Source: a virus
Virus record (IMG/VR): IMGVR_UViG_3300042398_000275
Span: 1 to 48,069 of that record
Direction: 5' to 3' (one strand)
DNA length: 48,069 bases
Shown here in pieces: positions 21,701 through 24,183 of this stretch. The position numbers and the translations under genes are program-made. Position 1 is the stretch's first letter. The number at the start of each line of letters is the position of its first letter. The notes below the pieces were generated by a model that did no database searches, was not told the origin of the DNA, and worked only from the letters and a program-made list of their open reading frames with translations.

Positions 21701-23363
21701 AAGTCGTCAATACTTGAATACTCAATCTGATATCACCGGTAATACAGTTTCTAAGATTGCGTCTATTAATAACAACATTACTCCATACACCGCAACTACA
21801 AACTGTACAGCTACTGCCGACGCAACTGACTATATAACATGTTCCACTACTAGTGGTTTTGTTGCAGGACAGACAGTACAATTTAAGGGTGTAACATCAT
21901 TTGGTGGAATCAATATATCTGGTTTGGTATATTATATAAAGACAGTAGTTAACGGTACAACCTTTACTATCTCTACTACTCCGGGCGGTTCAACCGTAAA
22001 CTTGTCAACTGGCTCTGGATTAGTGGTAGCATACGTTGGCGGACAACCTGCAGTTCGTATAACCACAACAGCCGCACACAACTTAACTACAAATGACGTA
22101 ATTCGCATCGATGGTACATTGGGTTCTGTTCAATTGAACAACAACACCTACTATGTACACGTTATTAGTCCTACTCAAGTTGACTTGTACACTGAAGCTT
22201 ACAACTCTGGATTAACTGCATTAAACTACCCAGTTACTGATATTTCCACATATGTGTCTGGTGGTTACATGTGGGTATCAACACAATTTATATTGATAAC
22301 AGCCGATGTTACTGCCACAACAACAAGCCCAACATTAGGTAACTTTTTGACTGTTGCAGATACAGATATGTTAGTTGCAGGAACACCTATCGTATTCAGC
22401 GGAACAGTATTCGGTGGCGTAGTTGCAGGAACCACATACTACATTCGTGAAGTTATTGGTGCAACAACTTTCTCTATCACTGCAACAAGAGACGGTGATG
22501 AGTTTGTATTGACTAATGGATCTGGATCAATGGGAGTAGCTCAGTGGGAACAAGACAACGTAGACCGTCTATGGGTAACCGTTAACGGTTACAGAGTTCC
22601 TTCAAGCGCATTACGTTTGAATTCAGGAAATGAAGTTAGTATTTTGACAGAAATCGCAACTGGTGATGTGGTTATTATAGAATCTATGATGCCAAGTGCT
22701 ACTCCAAATGAAGAAGTATACTTGTTGAATGTAAATCAAGCGCAGGATGCGGTAGTGTATAGAGCAAATACTCAAACTAGAACTTGGTTAACTGAACCAT
22801 TAAGCAACGTTGACAACACAATCTATGTAAATGATGTAACACGATTAACAGATACCGTGATACAAAATGTTGTTACTCCAGCGGCAGTTGATGGTATATA
22901 TAGCATTGGTTTAACCGCAGATAAGCGTATAATTTCTAGTGTTACAGTGTACAACAATACTACGGGTCAGACTATTTCTAGTAGCAACTATGAAGTTGTG
23001 ATAGAAGCGTTGGCTCCAATACTAAAAATCACCGTGGGAGCATATATTTCTGCTGGAAACTCTTTGACAATCACTGTGTTGGAAGGTAACTTGATATATG
23101 TTAGCGGAGAACAAATTAAGTTTACGCAGGTAGATTTAGCTAATAACACATTGTCCGGCTTACAGCGCGGCGCTAACGGTACAGGGGTACAGGTTTATAT
23201 CCCTGTATACACCGAATTGTTTGGATTGTTATCTAATAATATGATGACTTCTGTACAATATGGGGAAACTTGGAACTCTAACATATACAATCCGACAGAT
23301 GGAGACCCCCTACAAATTAGTGAAACAGCGGCTGCAACATTCTTACGAGGCGATGTAAACTGA
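3777..23363 (+). CDS. Giant modular virion structural protein (6,528 aa), baseplate/tail-fibre associated
   Basis: A single uninterrupted frame in the position of T4 gene 7, directly after gp6, so a role as a peripheral baseplate or fibre protein is inferred. The first ~130 residues (FLPEVFQTTTNSQFL, then YVTEPTKTRTDYQL) and residues 3413-3662 (FLNRFLALKNYLQYA to EIKPYHVVIKEFLF) resemble a conserved core of large proteins in uncultured marine phages. Add-ons include a GGTYTFAVN cupredoxin-like patch (182-256), a CBM5/12-like patch (about 1981-2020), an FG-GAP propeller (2392-3113), GY-x(3)-P strands (3805-3865), an Asp-box propeller (5078-5478), 13 type-A repeats, two type-B and two type-C modules, and one ITGSGVSAATKI-type module (about 4882-4948). 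It is rich in Thr, Ser, Asn, Val and Tyr; I see no signal peptide or catalytic motif. The ATG at 3777 is 10 bases after gp6. Exact function is not known. Confidence 0.8.
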   Translation: MASRIRTLNFLPEVFQTTTNSQFLGATLDQLVQQPEIKRIEGYVGSKFGYGVNAKNYYVTEPTKTRTDYQLDPGVVFTKTNESVAKDFISYPGMLDALNLEGGLTQDNNRLFTSQLYSWDSFTNLDKIINFNQYYWIPQGPASVVVSSETVFSSNDYNVFDLPNGYNIVPVTASTSSGTTNPTLTLLRGGTYTFAVNQDTQFWIQGKPGITGYDPAQPNVQTRDVLGVDNNGASQGIVTFTVPPKDGQDNYNFPGNNLVDVVSTLPFANINGARLADIGSIDGVTSLDGLTVMFYNTGIPNEVGYVSNFFDYTPFDQNDSLTALETITVTATTASTDAITCSSTANLVVGNAIIFNGNPFGGLAAYSTTLPNTIYYVESVINSTQFTVSTTPDGSVYPLSDGTGTMTAVANQGLYEQGYYTTVSENFYTIQYLGDPTDPVLRLKQANEIPTNQKITATFGTEWIARSFYKNPSGIVLLIPYLSAQLDTLYYQDGTSANKVGVIRLIESNVLNTLDVERDILGQQQYTATNGVVFTNGLKVTFQGDVLPSSYLTGEYYVEGVGTAIELRPVEDFIAPEAFTANTYIPWDTAGWDSANWEGDSYIPVIPDYITISRNSMDQNAWSRSNRWFHIDVINATATYNNNPDLITLYATSAYKAKRPIIEFYPNIKMFNSGSEGKAPVDFIDVRTTDAFTLVAGQENYYPDVEVYTAYTGTIIDTVTPVNTATITVPASDVVVVGVGALTVGQYITDSANQLPRNTQISSISGTTTLTIEVNWLDGTSKYLPTTTNVSFIATDTTSDNYALFDGAKVIFTADTNVNVRNKVYVSRFSTITGSSTPVITLTEAKDGDVFADQQTVALRGYANNGKEFWFDGSLWIKAQQKTELNQPPLFDVFDKNDVSFGDASLYIGTSFTGCKLFGYGIGTGLDDTVLGFPIRYSSIDNVGDISFDVSLNSDTFDYVSGTNPITQNVNTGYVFQYGTRELFTRQLGWQTSVSPSVQYQLFSFNYDPLNPTTEFVCDISKSSSTSTNWPTIEVAINNVIVPYSEFTVTVSPNSTTVVLNTSPVTETVVQISLLSDQVSPTAFYSIPTNLNNNPLNADIITANVGDIRGQYQSAFYNNPNTTGNVFGPNNYRDLGNMVPWGDKIIQNSASLVLPGAFLRKQEHNLFNALLFNDREYIKFKNQLVYTVQNSDYTQRYNPSVMLDDSLDQITATKDNSQPFFWSDMLPGKSAYITNTYSFANSLDVSIYPLSRVYDFTTANYYGVLVYLTRTTNGITTTQQLIKNQDYTISETAPSLTVTTDLLPGDVVTIKEYNQTYGSYVPNTPTKLGLYPAYIPEVILDENYNEPTYFIKGHDGSYNKLYGDYDPTTGILVDFRDQVLLEFELRVYNNLKISSVIPIKAYEVLPGFFRDIDYSYADWLYIYSPNFLSWAGQNRLNYKTQYYNSGNYFTYNYTQSGNSIDNSPISQGYWRGIYQYFYDTTTPNTTPWQMLGFTEMPTWWTSRYGSAPYTNDNLVLWSDLAQGIDWNNGDPIVIPEAVRDGLLEIIPVNSAGELLPPIETLVGSYNQKLFQRDWKVGDGAPVEFSYRRSSSYPFDLMKIMALMKPAEFFNLGVDLDNYKYNAEFNQYLVNDRSHLRINEIEIYGNGTAKTSYINWIVDYEKQVGIDATTNITEMLDNMDVRLVYRLAGFSDKTLLKFYVEKSTANSNNSSLLIPDESYQVLLYDNQAFNRISYSGVVIQIATNGGFTVFGNSQTVAYFKTLKPKFGGTYTSIDVEQLSVRIAPEHFDQIQLVPYNTTFYTVQEVSQFLSDYGAYLTSLGMKFQDLENELEINWNQMIAEFLYWAQTGWSAGSIVTLNPSAKSLVINKDSNIVQPLTLQQSNFVLNQNLYPIQLNELAVVRQETEFRVTALNQGDIMSYGQFNLSNFEHGIVFNNETLFGDVLYNLTTGLRQTRITVRGAKSANWNGTVDAAGFIYNQSNIKEWSRTAKYTKGEIVTFKNKYWVATKVIQPSETFKEADWKRTNYDEIQTGLLPNASTRSYESTLYYDINQANLEKDADLLSFSLIGYRPRDYMALADLTDITQVNVYKNMIKNKGTLNAASAFRGANLPQGGIDYDIYENWAIKAGEFGGVLNNNFVEFKINQNYMTGNPSIVGLTNGVFNVGVQQEVPLYSLFNYGRPITNVDVLPTASAAEPSTVYPDAGYVNFNDVKMSAFYYAQMPNAINKSGVVIPIQDFYVRDYVWLANYLETWQVYTTAPIGQITNAKNNLNDTVTITFKTPHTLRQYQPFSIVNFDVAIDGYYLATIVIDQYRVLISKTLDPSIKNITGQGIGLKFTSQRVATPSEINTLPLLDSEFRKNTVWVDTATDGSWGVYRKSINYQLENQITKTSSESLGSAVAIGDALGYLIGDADAGSVYRYTYNDLVNEYQIMQTLTGGISFGSTIEYSGNLYAIAETTGVTRNVKLYQLLQTTTSDDLILIQTLPYTAGGSVNAPWGTSIAISGDQNWIYISDIEQNTVHVYERSNIPTTAGYFVVGQTYTIQSIGTTDFTTVGAASNDVGVSFIATGVGSGTGVANKTTYINITSIDGDALGLTTAGDNFGYSIATDFYGDEIVIGTPNQNNGTVDNWGYTYTFQRLSQNVEIRYSSISPASQSLQLAWTPTTVSRTVSSTDSTGNKVTLTSVSGITVNDPIIFTGTMTGTNVSVNLVYYVATINVPSSYITLKTSRESASTVSVTTNASITGATATVQTQSLIVSKNGTVVTDNNYAVVSDSLIYTGSLNAGDIVNVSGHEIVLLQTLTTEEAPQTGSQFGISVDVNTNASEIIIGAPFQLDSQAHEGTVYRYTDPGAKYGTYLGTTNCNVTTTRKLLINGYLTFLPAGNAEVVANAIKSAGITNVTAASVDGKLAIYLLNYDITTYDEKLYLGVVDTATLSELGLTVFTKTQEILCPHKIGPTQFGSKVKFNQYGSFVASAPTGTRYSATTFDFLDNENQDDDTIFDNNATQWVDESPNFGAVYMFDYIDQYNESLSTPGEFIYAQSVNSPNLVYSAYNSYAQATDVTYNNQPYYGTALDFNDYSVAIGTPNDTGATSGTTYAGSVTTYNNLTGVKDWSLHRYSAPIVDIEKIYNIQLFSAETNNTLINMDYIDPLQGKILGAARENIDVVSNADPAIYNNSSVVTGGITWGAAQLGTVWLNTRSMRYVNYHQNDDVSYNSQYWATLFPGSDVAIYSWVASTVLPGEYRGPGTPFNVNSYSVQYVISAAGALTPTYYFWARNTNTIFSDNGKTLADSVVASYIESPKASGVSYFAPLLPSVYGLYNSGDYINANDSVLHIGFATGSNDDPAHSQFNLIRDGYASDFLPGVPLVTNETPESLYDRLLDSLCGVDELGSVVPNPYLPKAVQTGILARPRQSFFLNRFLALKNYLQYANTVLAQFPITEIRYSSFLTSSGEFYDTANYWQYINWWATGYNNNTKASLQVPVYADLSTLSVSVGTIVTVATNGSGKSETYVYESTGNWRRIGLENGTIEFKSSLWDYASVRLGYGDNFFDTDTYDVYPSEETRKIVRALNEQLYTNDLLIYRNKSLILLFQYIQAESTENQNYLPWLNKTSFMDVAHTIRELKPIEVFQSDNQDFLAGYLNEIKPYHVVIKEFLFKYTGAELYAGDITDFDLPAKYNSSIGQFVTPELVYANPNGVNQFTPDDPIWQESEYSQWFENYGVALTGQDNVQITTLASYLSLNTNTFAVDNAQGLPINGVIQIGVEQIGYATVDRALNVLSGLTRGVNGTSVTTHIPGDLIYIDLPAVLVLDGGRGYSEPPKVTAYIDTTIYPAPTIAAVLNAVMNLDSVLRIDVIDPGQGYAVLPSIVIDSAVVVSFGSNSVSTLTNTIQVYAPLLQTGDLVQYKLGADSTNVGGLEDGQWYYVNVLETVPSVSVGLYEKYSDAVKNQNRLPLYTTGTGSNHSFNVGAKASAISTALPVRENNITLRFDRTSYNSEIIEWIAGRYYGAFYAGSYHNSGSVASSSITLENTQPPIASILASAQGVAFEITDVRNDRIVTYSSFVRNVGSVIGSTDAVRLALQDDGSGNPNASGGTIGFYIGMPVKFVGAVGSSGIVNEQVYYVNSILSQTDFTISSDPSGSPITNLSNYTVSVAGLSCYVGQVSDTAVITVDYPGILDITATTAVTNKVTVPLNPTGTGGTEGFYVNLPIFFTGTDTSLPNNGVFGGIVENQIYYITTVVDNQTFTMSDTKDPLTFDVLSTDGSTDVVVINGDTQKIAVNESIIFNNMIVSGSSVTSFGGITSGVTYYVSSIVSTTSFQISAIVNGAVLNLTTVAEADDTSMLVTSQKNTTTLTTTTGNTMVVNVSLPVSPGQVNGQYFTLYETSGQYPGLTGTDTDLITRGVAGLIDESGSATNAGDFIIGEAYNITAVGSTNFIEIGASSNTVGVTFVATGVGSGTGTATLAGKVVLSNFNPGDTVALWLTNIYNNLPLQISTTYGSSFLTAGTQYYVVANGIIQVEVTATTAGNYLICESTASLFTDMPITFSGAGIGGVQIDVEYWVKNVHDATQFTITNTPGGLEIDLLAGSGLMTGTGLPYVSVGTSAGGTAVSPGATQQNATFTIPSSTITVTEAPATGTKVFFRTTGALPGGVSENTEYFVTNTGSTTFTISLTSGGSPITTSGTQDGIQKMIIATDATMDQTPLSTPEFDVSYILGGYRVIINDQASGYAVDNVITILGTGMGGTSPANDLTLTVNAIDSVGAITSVICSGTVPGSSQQYYLKVVSPTEFALYENQLMTVPASGLNLPFIGTTQATVTAIDSSNDRLTIDDTTVFDVNDAVVFTGSVQTAITNITEGATYYIYDIPSSTQFRISTVPGLNSSSSFVGSIADTVLTVSSFTSGNPITVGMIITGSGVSAATKIVGYGTGSGGAGTYIVNILQNVLSTSMTSATIVNMVTTISVDFTMAKSGSFALLPEPFIFNQSLVKYNNRVYVCVISNNDQEFVFGKWELLDSGDRRLNAMDRVKGYYAPTDNMPGVDLTQLFEGVTYPNSTYLGNAFEPALQYPLDTILQDQAFYPTEIDVTAIAWDGTSYIAPVDTPDYSGVIASAAGNTWEIKKLANTPLGTTDIIYAGGLYILTTNNQATPLFRSTDGVIWTTNGYFTPWGSTPYDDTNYDMTALEVASLYLNSIGYRNNAWVAVGQNIVYSTDTYRWYERFSFANPLLSNTLYGVAGINITSFTGFIAVGKGQEFNYSGPITTTVDINLIVTSIDGITWTQLPAVSSKGMYAIACSATNAVAVGEDGIIYISNNGANWSGVNEVSIISTNTVTNSLSVSSTGGFTVGDIVRFSQSFNVFATATNYYVVNIISGTQLQLSTSFGGSPVTVTSVGPSSTTYMYSYPTTGSLRDISYANGTFIAVGDTGLIRTSSDGITWTTRTSGITENLNGIIYNADDATWVVVGDNNAILTSVNNGTTWVSSSVFAPQTTTYDVQGATFEYGYGPEELVPGVVTDNIMMTVATRPGTDWNATVYAHVGYNVVSVEYNPTSGSQTAYSFDIGNLYSVQTPAQIAVYQIDGTTGLGTSLYETLDYTIDWVNFVVSLNSPLPFLPVSDKLRVDVYEVGNGNQLVKASTKTDPIRTNTTTGWNEIYVNCNYTGQLYNGSGVIRPETFPVDVLATATDATSNAITCASVKDFVLNDPIRFQGNVFGGLQEDTPYYVKTISYITNRITVSTTINAGTGTAGPTFALTTATGSMNIVIKVGYGAPWTDPIIYHNGSKLLIGTTSTVTRTKASNNAVTTNTTDGMVVGEPIVFSDSMFGNVLLPQTTYYVSGIYDNNEFTVSATLSGPVITLTDATGGAEFITNDYAFGIADNGISASIIFSTGDYNTDDDYITYTLFGETTPDQYGYTIPEVQRFTGDGTIGPFELTNFVGQDNPENAVVEVNGLRQPVSTYTIDFNTNELTFDVGSEPANGVPVVVTSFNQTSRQYLNTQSDITGNTVSKIASINNNITPYTATTNCTATADATDYITCSTTSGFVAGQTVQFKGVTSFGGINISGLVYYIKTVVNGTTFTISTTPGGSTVNLSTGSGLVVAYVGGQPAVRITTTAAHNLTTNDVIRIDGTLGSVQLNNNTYYVHVISPTQVDLYTEAYNSGLTALNYPVTDISTYVSGGYMWVSTQFILITADVTATTTSPTLGNFLTVADTDMLVAGTPIVFSGTVFGGVVAGTTYYIREVIGATTFSITATRDGDEFVLTNGSGSMGVAQWEQDNVDRLWVTVNGYRVPSSALRLNSGNEVSILTEIATGDVVIIESMMPSATPNEEVYLLNVNQAQDAVVYRANTQTRTWLTEPLSNVDNTIYVNDVTRLTDTVIQNVVTPAAVDGIYSIGLTADKRIISSVTVYNNTTGQTISSSNYEVVIEALAPILKITVGAYISAGNSLTITVLEGNLIYVSGEQIKFTQVDLANNTLSGLQRGANGTGVQVYIPVYTELFGLLSNNMMTSVQYGETWNSNIYNPTDGDPLQISETAAATFLRGDVN
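4758..5006 (+). repeat. Type-A repeat, copy 1 of 13 (giant protein residues 328-410)
   Basis: Pattern seen: TATTASTDAITC, then FGG, then YYVESVINSTQFTVS, ending in GTGTM. This copy stands far from the main C-terminal array and is one of the closest to the family consensus. Confidence 0.75.
9718..9840 (+). other. CBM5/12-like carbohydrate-binding patch in the giant protein
   Basis: About 40 residues (1981-2021) with the order W, then Y-x-KGEIVTFKNKYWVATK, then a closing W. This spacing of aromatic residues around a KG-x-x-V-x-(F/Y)-x-(N/G)-K-Y-W strand resembles the chitin-binding CBM5/12 fold. Sugar binding is inference from pattern only. Confidence 0.4.
11361..11498 (+). repeat. Type-B module, copy 1 of 2 (46 residues)
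   Basis: Residues 2529-2574, starting AGYFVVGQTY and ending ATGVGSGTGVA. It is 27 of 46 residues identical, without gaps, to the second copy at 17004-17141. It sits between two FG-GAP blades. Confidence 0.85.
11769..12020 (+). repeat. Type-A repeat, copy 2 of 13 (inside the FG-GAP propeller)
   Basis: Residues 2665-2748: STDSTGNKVTLTS, then DPIIFTG, then YYVATINVPSSYITL. It lacks the FGG turn and is a divergent copy, lying between the fourth and fifth blades of the propeller. Confidence 0.55.
15036..15170 (+). repeat. Type-C module, copy 1 of 2
   Basis: Residues 3754-3798: IGVEQIGYATVD followed by LSGLTRGVNGT and a HIPGD turn. It pairs with copy 2 near the C-terminus, which has SGEQIKFTQVD followed by LSGLQRGANGT. 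Confidence 0.7.
15957..16224 (+). repeat. Type-A repeat, copy 3 of 13
   Basis: Residues 4061-4149: GSTDAVRLALQDDG, MPVKFVG, then VYYVNSILSQTDFTIS. It is a longer variant with an extra loop, and begins the dense C-terminal array. Confidence 0.6.
16290..16547 (+). repeat. Type-A repeat, copy 4 of 13
   Basis: Residues 4172-4257: DITATTAVTNKVTV, LPIFFTG, FGG, then IYYITTVVDNQTFTMS. A good family match. Confidence 0.7.
16551..16796 (+). repeat. Type-A repeat, copy 5 of 13
   Basis: Residues 4259-4340: ESIIFNN, FGGITSGVTYYVSSIVST and TSFQIS. It directly abuts copy 4, so the two are in tandem. Confidence 0.65.
17004..17141 (+). repeat. Type-B module, copy 2 of 2 (46 residues)
   Basis: Residues 4410-4455, AGDFIIGEAY through ATGVGSGTGTA, aligned without gaps to copy 1. 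The DNA around the shared ATGVGSGTG core is also nearly the same in both copies. Confidence 0.85.
17310..17541 (+). repeat. Type-A repeat, copy 6 of 13
   Basis: Residues 4512-4588: VEVTATTAGNYLIC, MPITFSG, then EYWVKNVHDATQFTIT and a GSGLMTG end. The FGG turn is replaced by a related IGG. Confidence 0.7.
17607..17828 (+). repeat. Type-A repeat, copy 7 of 13
   Basis: Residues 4611-4684: TKVFFRT, LPGGVSENTEYFVTNTGST and TFTISLTSGGSPI. The first strand is divergent but the second half is typical. Confidence 0.6.
18195..18419 (+). repeat. Type-A repeat, copy 8 of 13
   Basis: Residues 4807-4881: ATVTAIDSSNDRLTI, DAVVFTG, then TYYIYDIPSSTQFRIS. It is followed at once by an ITGSGVSAATKI-type module at about 18420-18618, a sequence style I associate with phage and bacterial repeat proteins. 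Confidence 0.6.
19008..20210 (+). other. Asp-box (BNR-like) beta-propeller in the giant protein
   Basis: Residues ~5078-5478 carry six Asp-box-like motifs (S-x-D-G-x-T-W type): STDGVIWTT, STDTYRWYE, SIDGITWTQ, SNNGANWSG, SSDGITWTT and SVNNGTTWVSS. Several are preceded by a (F/W)-(I/V)-AVG(D/E) strand. This is the sialidase/Ycf48-like propeller style. No sialidase catalytic arginine triad can be made out, so binding rather than cleavage is inferred. A type-A repeat interrupts it between the fourth and fifth motifs. Confidence 0.65.
19713..19949 (+). repeat. Type-A repeat, copy 9 of 13 (inside the Asp-box propeller)
   Basis: Residues 5313-5391: TVTNSLSVSSTGGFTVGDIVRF, shown here by its key points TN-x-L, FTVGD and F, then YYVVNIISGTQLQLS. 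It replaces the short linker expected between an Asp-box and the next blade strand. Confidence 0.6.
20772..21029 (+). repeat. Type-A repeat, copy 10 of 13
   Basis: Residues 5666-5751: ATATDATSNAITCAS, DPIRFQGNVFGG, then YYVKTISYITNRITVS and TGSMN. Close to consensus and similar to copy 1. Confidence 0.75.
21102..21338 (+). repeat. Type-A repeat, copy 11 of 13
   Basis: Residues 5776-5854: TKASNNAVTTN, EPIVFSDSMFG, then TYYVSGIYDNNEFTVS. Close to consensus. Confidence 0.7.
21792..22037 (+). repeat. Type-A repeat, copy 12 of 13
   Basis: Residues 6006-6087: TATADATDYITCS, VQFKGVTSFGG, then YYIKTVVNGTTFTIS and GSGLV. Close to consensus. A shorter relative with AAHNLTTNDVIRI and YYVHVISPTQVDL follows at about 22060-22230. 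Confidence 0.75.
22305..22547 (+). repeat. Type-A repeat, copy 13 of 13
   Basis: Residues 6177-6257: DVTATTTSPTLGNFLTV, TPIVFSGTVFGG, then TYYIREVIGATTFSIT and GSGSMG. Close to consensus. Confidence 0.75.
23085..23222 (+). repeat. Type-C module, copy 2 of 2
   Basis: Residues 6437-6482, close to the C-terminus: SGEQIKFTQVD, then LSGLQRGANGT. It matches copy 1, with the RG-x-NGT core kept. Confidence 0.7.
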
Positions 23364-23365
23364 AT

Positions 23366-23373
23366 GATAAATA
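23366..23373 (+). promoter_or_regulatory. Late-promoter-like box after the giant gene
   Basis: GATAAATA begins 3 bases after the giant gene's stop and ends 6 bases before the ATG at 23380. If used as a T4-type late -10 element, transcription would start at or near that ATG. Confidence 0.45.
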
Positions 23374-23379
23374 AATAAT

Positions 23380-23532
23380 ATGAGTGAAAAATCTAATAAA
23401 GTTCAGGAACCAGTCAAGGAAAAGCCCGGTCCCAAGCCTGATGAGCATGGGGGCTTTTACTTTTCTTCTCACGTGAAGATTTTTGACCCAAACACAAAGC
23501 AAGTTTTAGTACAAAAAAGAGGCGATAACTAA
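23380..23532 (+). CDS. Small conserved-looking protein (50 aa), unknown function
   Basis: A 50-codon frame between the giant gene and the next structural gene. Its TAA stop shares one base with the ATG at 23532 (TAATG), which indicates translational coupling and supports it as a real gene. The N-terminal half is Lys/Pro/Glu-rich and probably flexible; the C-terminal half (HGGFYFSSHVKIFDPNTKQV) resembles the start of the following protein (GFLKVYDPNNGEVFVDKK). No clear Shine-Dalgarno sequence precedes its ATG; reinitiation after the giant gene (16 bases between stop and start) or a leaderless message are possible. A terminator-like hairpin lies inside it. I recall similar short peptides in marine phages but assign no function. 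Confidence 0.7.
   Translation: MSEKSNKVQEPVKEKPGPKPDEHGGFYFSSHVKIFDPNTKQVLVQKRGDN
23420..23458 (+). terminator. Terminator-like hairpin inside the 50-aa gene
   Basis: AAAAGCCC at 23420-23427 is perfectly complementary to GGGCTTTT at 23451-23458, giving an 8-bp stem around a 23-base loop, followed by the T-rich run ACTTTTCTTCTC. This has the form of an intrinsic terminator or attenuator but lies within a coding frame. The loop is long, so the strength is uncertain. Confidence 0.4.
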
Positions 23533-24152
23533 TGTCAGTAGTTACTTTATCATATAAAATTGAAGGTTTTCTAAAGGTCTACGACCCTAACAATGGGGAA
23601 GTATTTGTAGACAAAAAGAATGCCATCAACTACGAAAATATGTCGGAAGCAATTGCTGACACATTAAGCAGCCGCGGGTATGGAGAAATCTATCAAATGG
23701 CTTTTGGTAACGGTGGTGCGTCAGTTGACGAGACCGGTGTTATCACGTATTTGCCCCCAAATACAACAGGCCAGAACGCGGCACTATATAATCAAACGTA
23801 TGTAAAAATCGTTGATGATACTAGTGTTTTTAACCTAGACCCGACACGTAACAAGATGACAGTTTCCCATACTACAGGTAAGGTCTATACTGACATTTTA
23901 GTCCAATGTTTGCTAGATTACGGTGAGCCTGCAGGACAAAACGCATTCGACAACAGTACTCAAACTGATGGAGAATATGTGTTTGATGAGCTAGGACTAC
24001 TAGCAAATTATGGTACGGATAATGACGGTAATGTTATAACAAGACTGTTAACGCATGTCATTTTCCACCCCGTTCAAAAGAGTTTGAACAGACAGATTCA
24101 GATAGATTACACAGTTAGGATTCAAGCGTTGACTAACTTGGTAACTATATAA
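23532..24152 (+). CDS. Virion structural protein, unassigned (206 aa)
   Basis: Position between the giant baseplate gene and two fibre-like genes indicates a tail or baseplate part. The N-terminus (GFLKVYDPNNGEVFVDKKNA) is followed by a helix with SRGYGEIYQMAFGNGG at ~53-68, then beta-rich sequence and a C-terminal RQIQIDYTVRIQAL segment. It has no membrane segment, signal peptide or catalytic motif that I can see. The ATG overlaps the stop of the 50-aa gene by one base, with GAGG at 23519-23522 as a well-spaced ribosome site. The type resembles baseplate-associated proteins of uncultured marine myoviruses; a T4 gp8-like role is possible by position but not shown by sequence. Confidence 0.65.
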   Translation: MSVVTLSYKIEGFLKVYDPNNGEVFVDKKNAINYENMSEAIADTLSSRGYGEIYQMAFGNGGASVDETGVITYLPPNTTGQNAALYNQTYVKIVDDTSVFNLDPTRNKMTVSHTTGKVYTDILVQCLLDYGEPAGQNAFDNSTQTDGEYVFDELGLLANYGTDNDGNVITRLLTHVIFHPVQKSLNRQIQIDYTVRIQALTNLVTI

Positions 24153-24160
24153 GATAAATA
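24153..24160 (+). promoter_or_regulatory. Late-promoter-like box before the first fibre gene
   Basis: GATAAATA starts right after the stop of the 206-aa gene, 23 bases before the ATG at 24184. A GGAG ribosome site follows at 24171-24174. The spacing suits a late promoter with a short leader. Confidence 0.5.
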
Positions 24161-24183
24161 AGAGAATATCGGAGTGATTTGAA

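Noticed and set aside
9621-21881. Open frames on the minus strand within the giant gene
   Set aside because: They are short, antisense to a well-supported gene, and have no family-like sequence or ribosome sites.
15957-22547. Regularly spaced repeats that could suggest a CRISPR array or recombination hot spot
   Set aside because: The repeats are ~75-90 codons long, similar only at protein level and continuous in frame; there are no short identical repeats with spacers.
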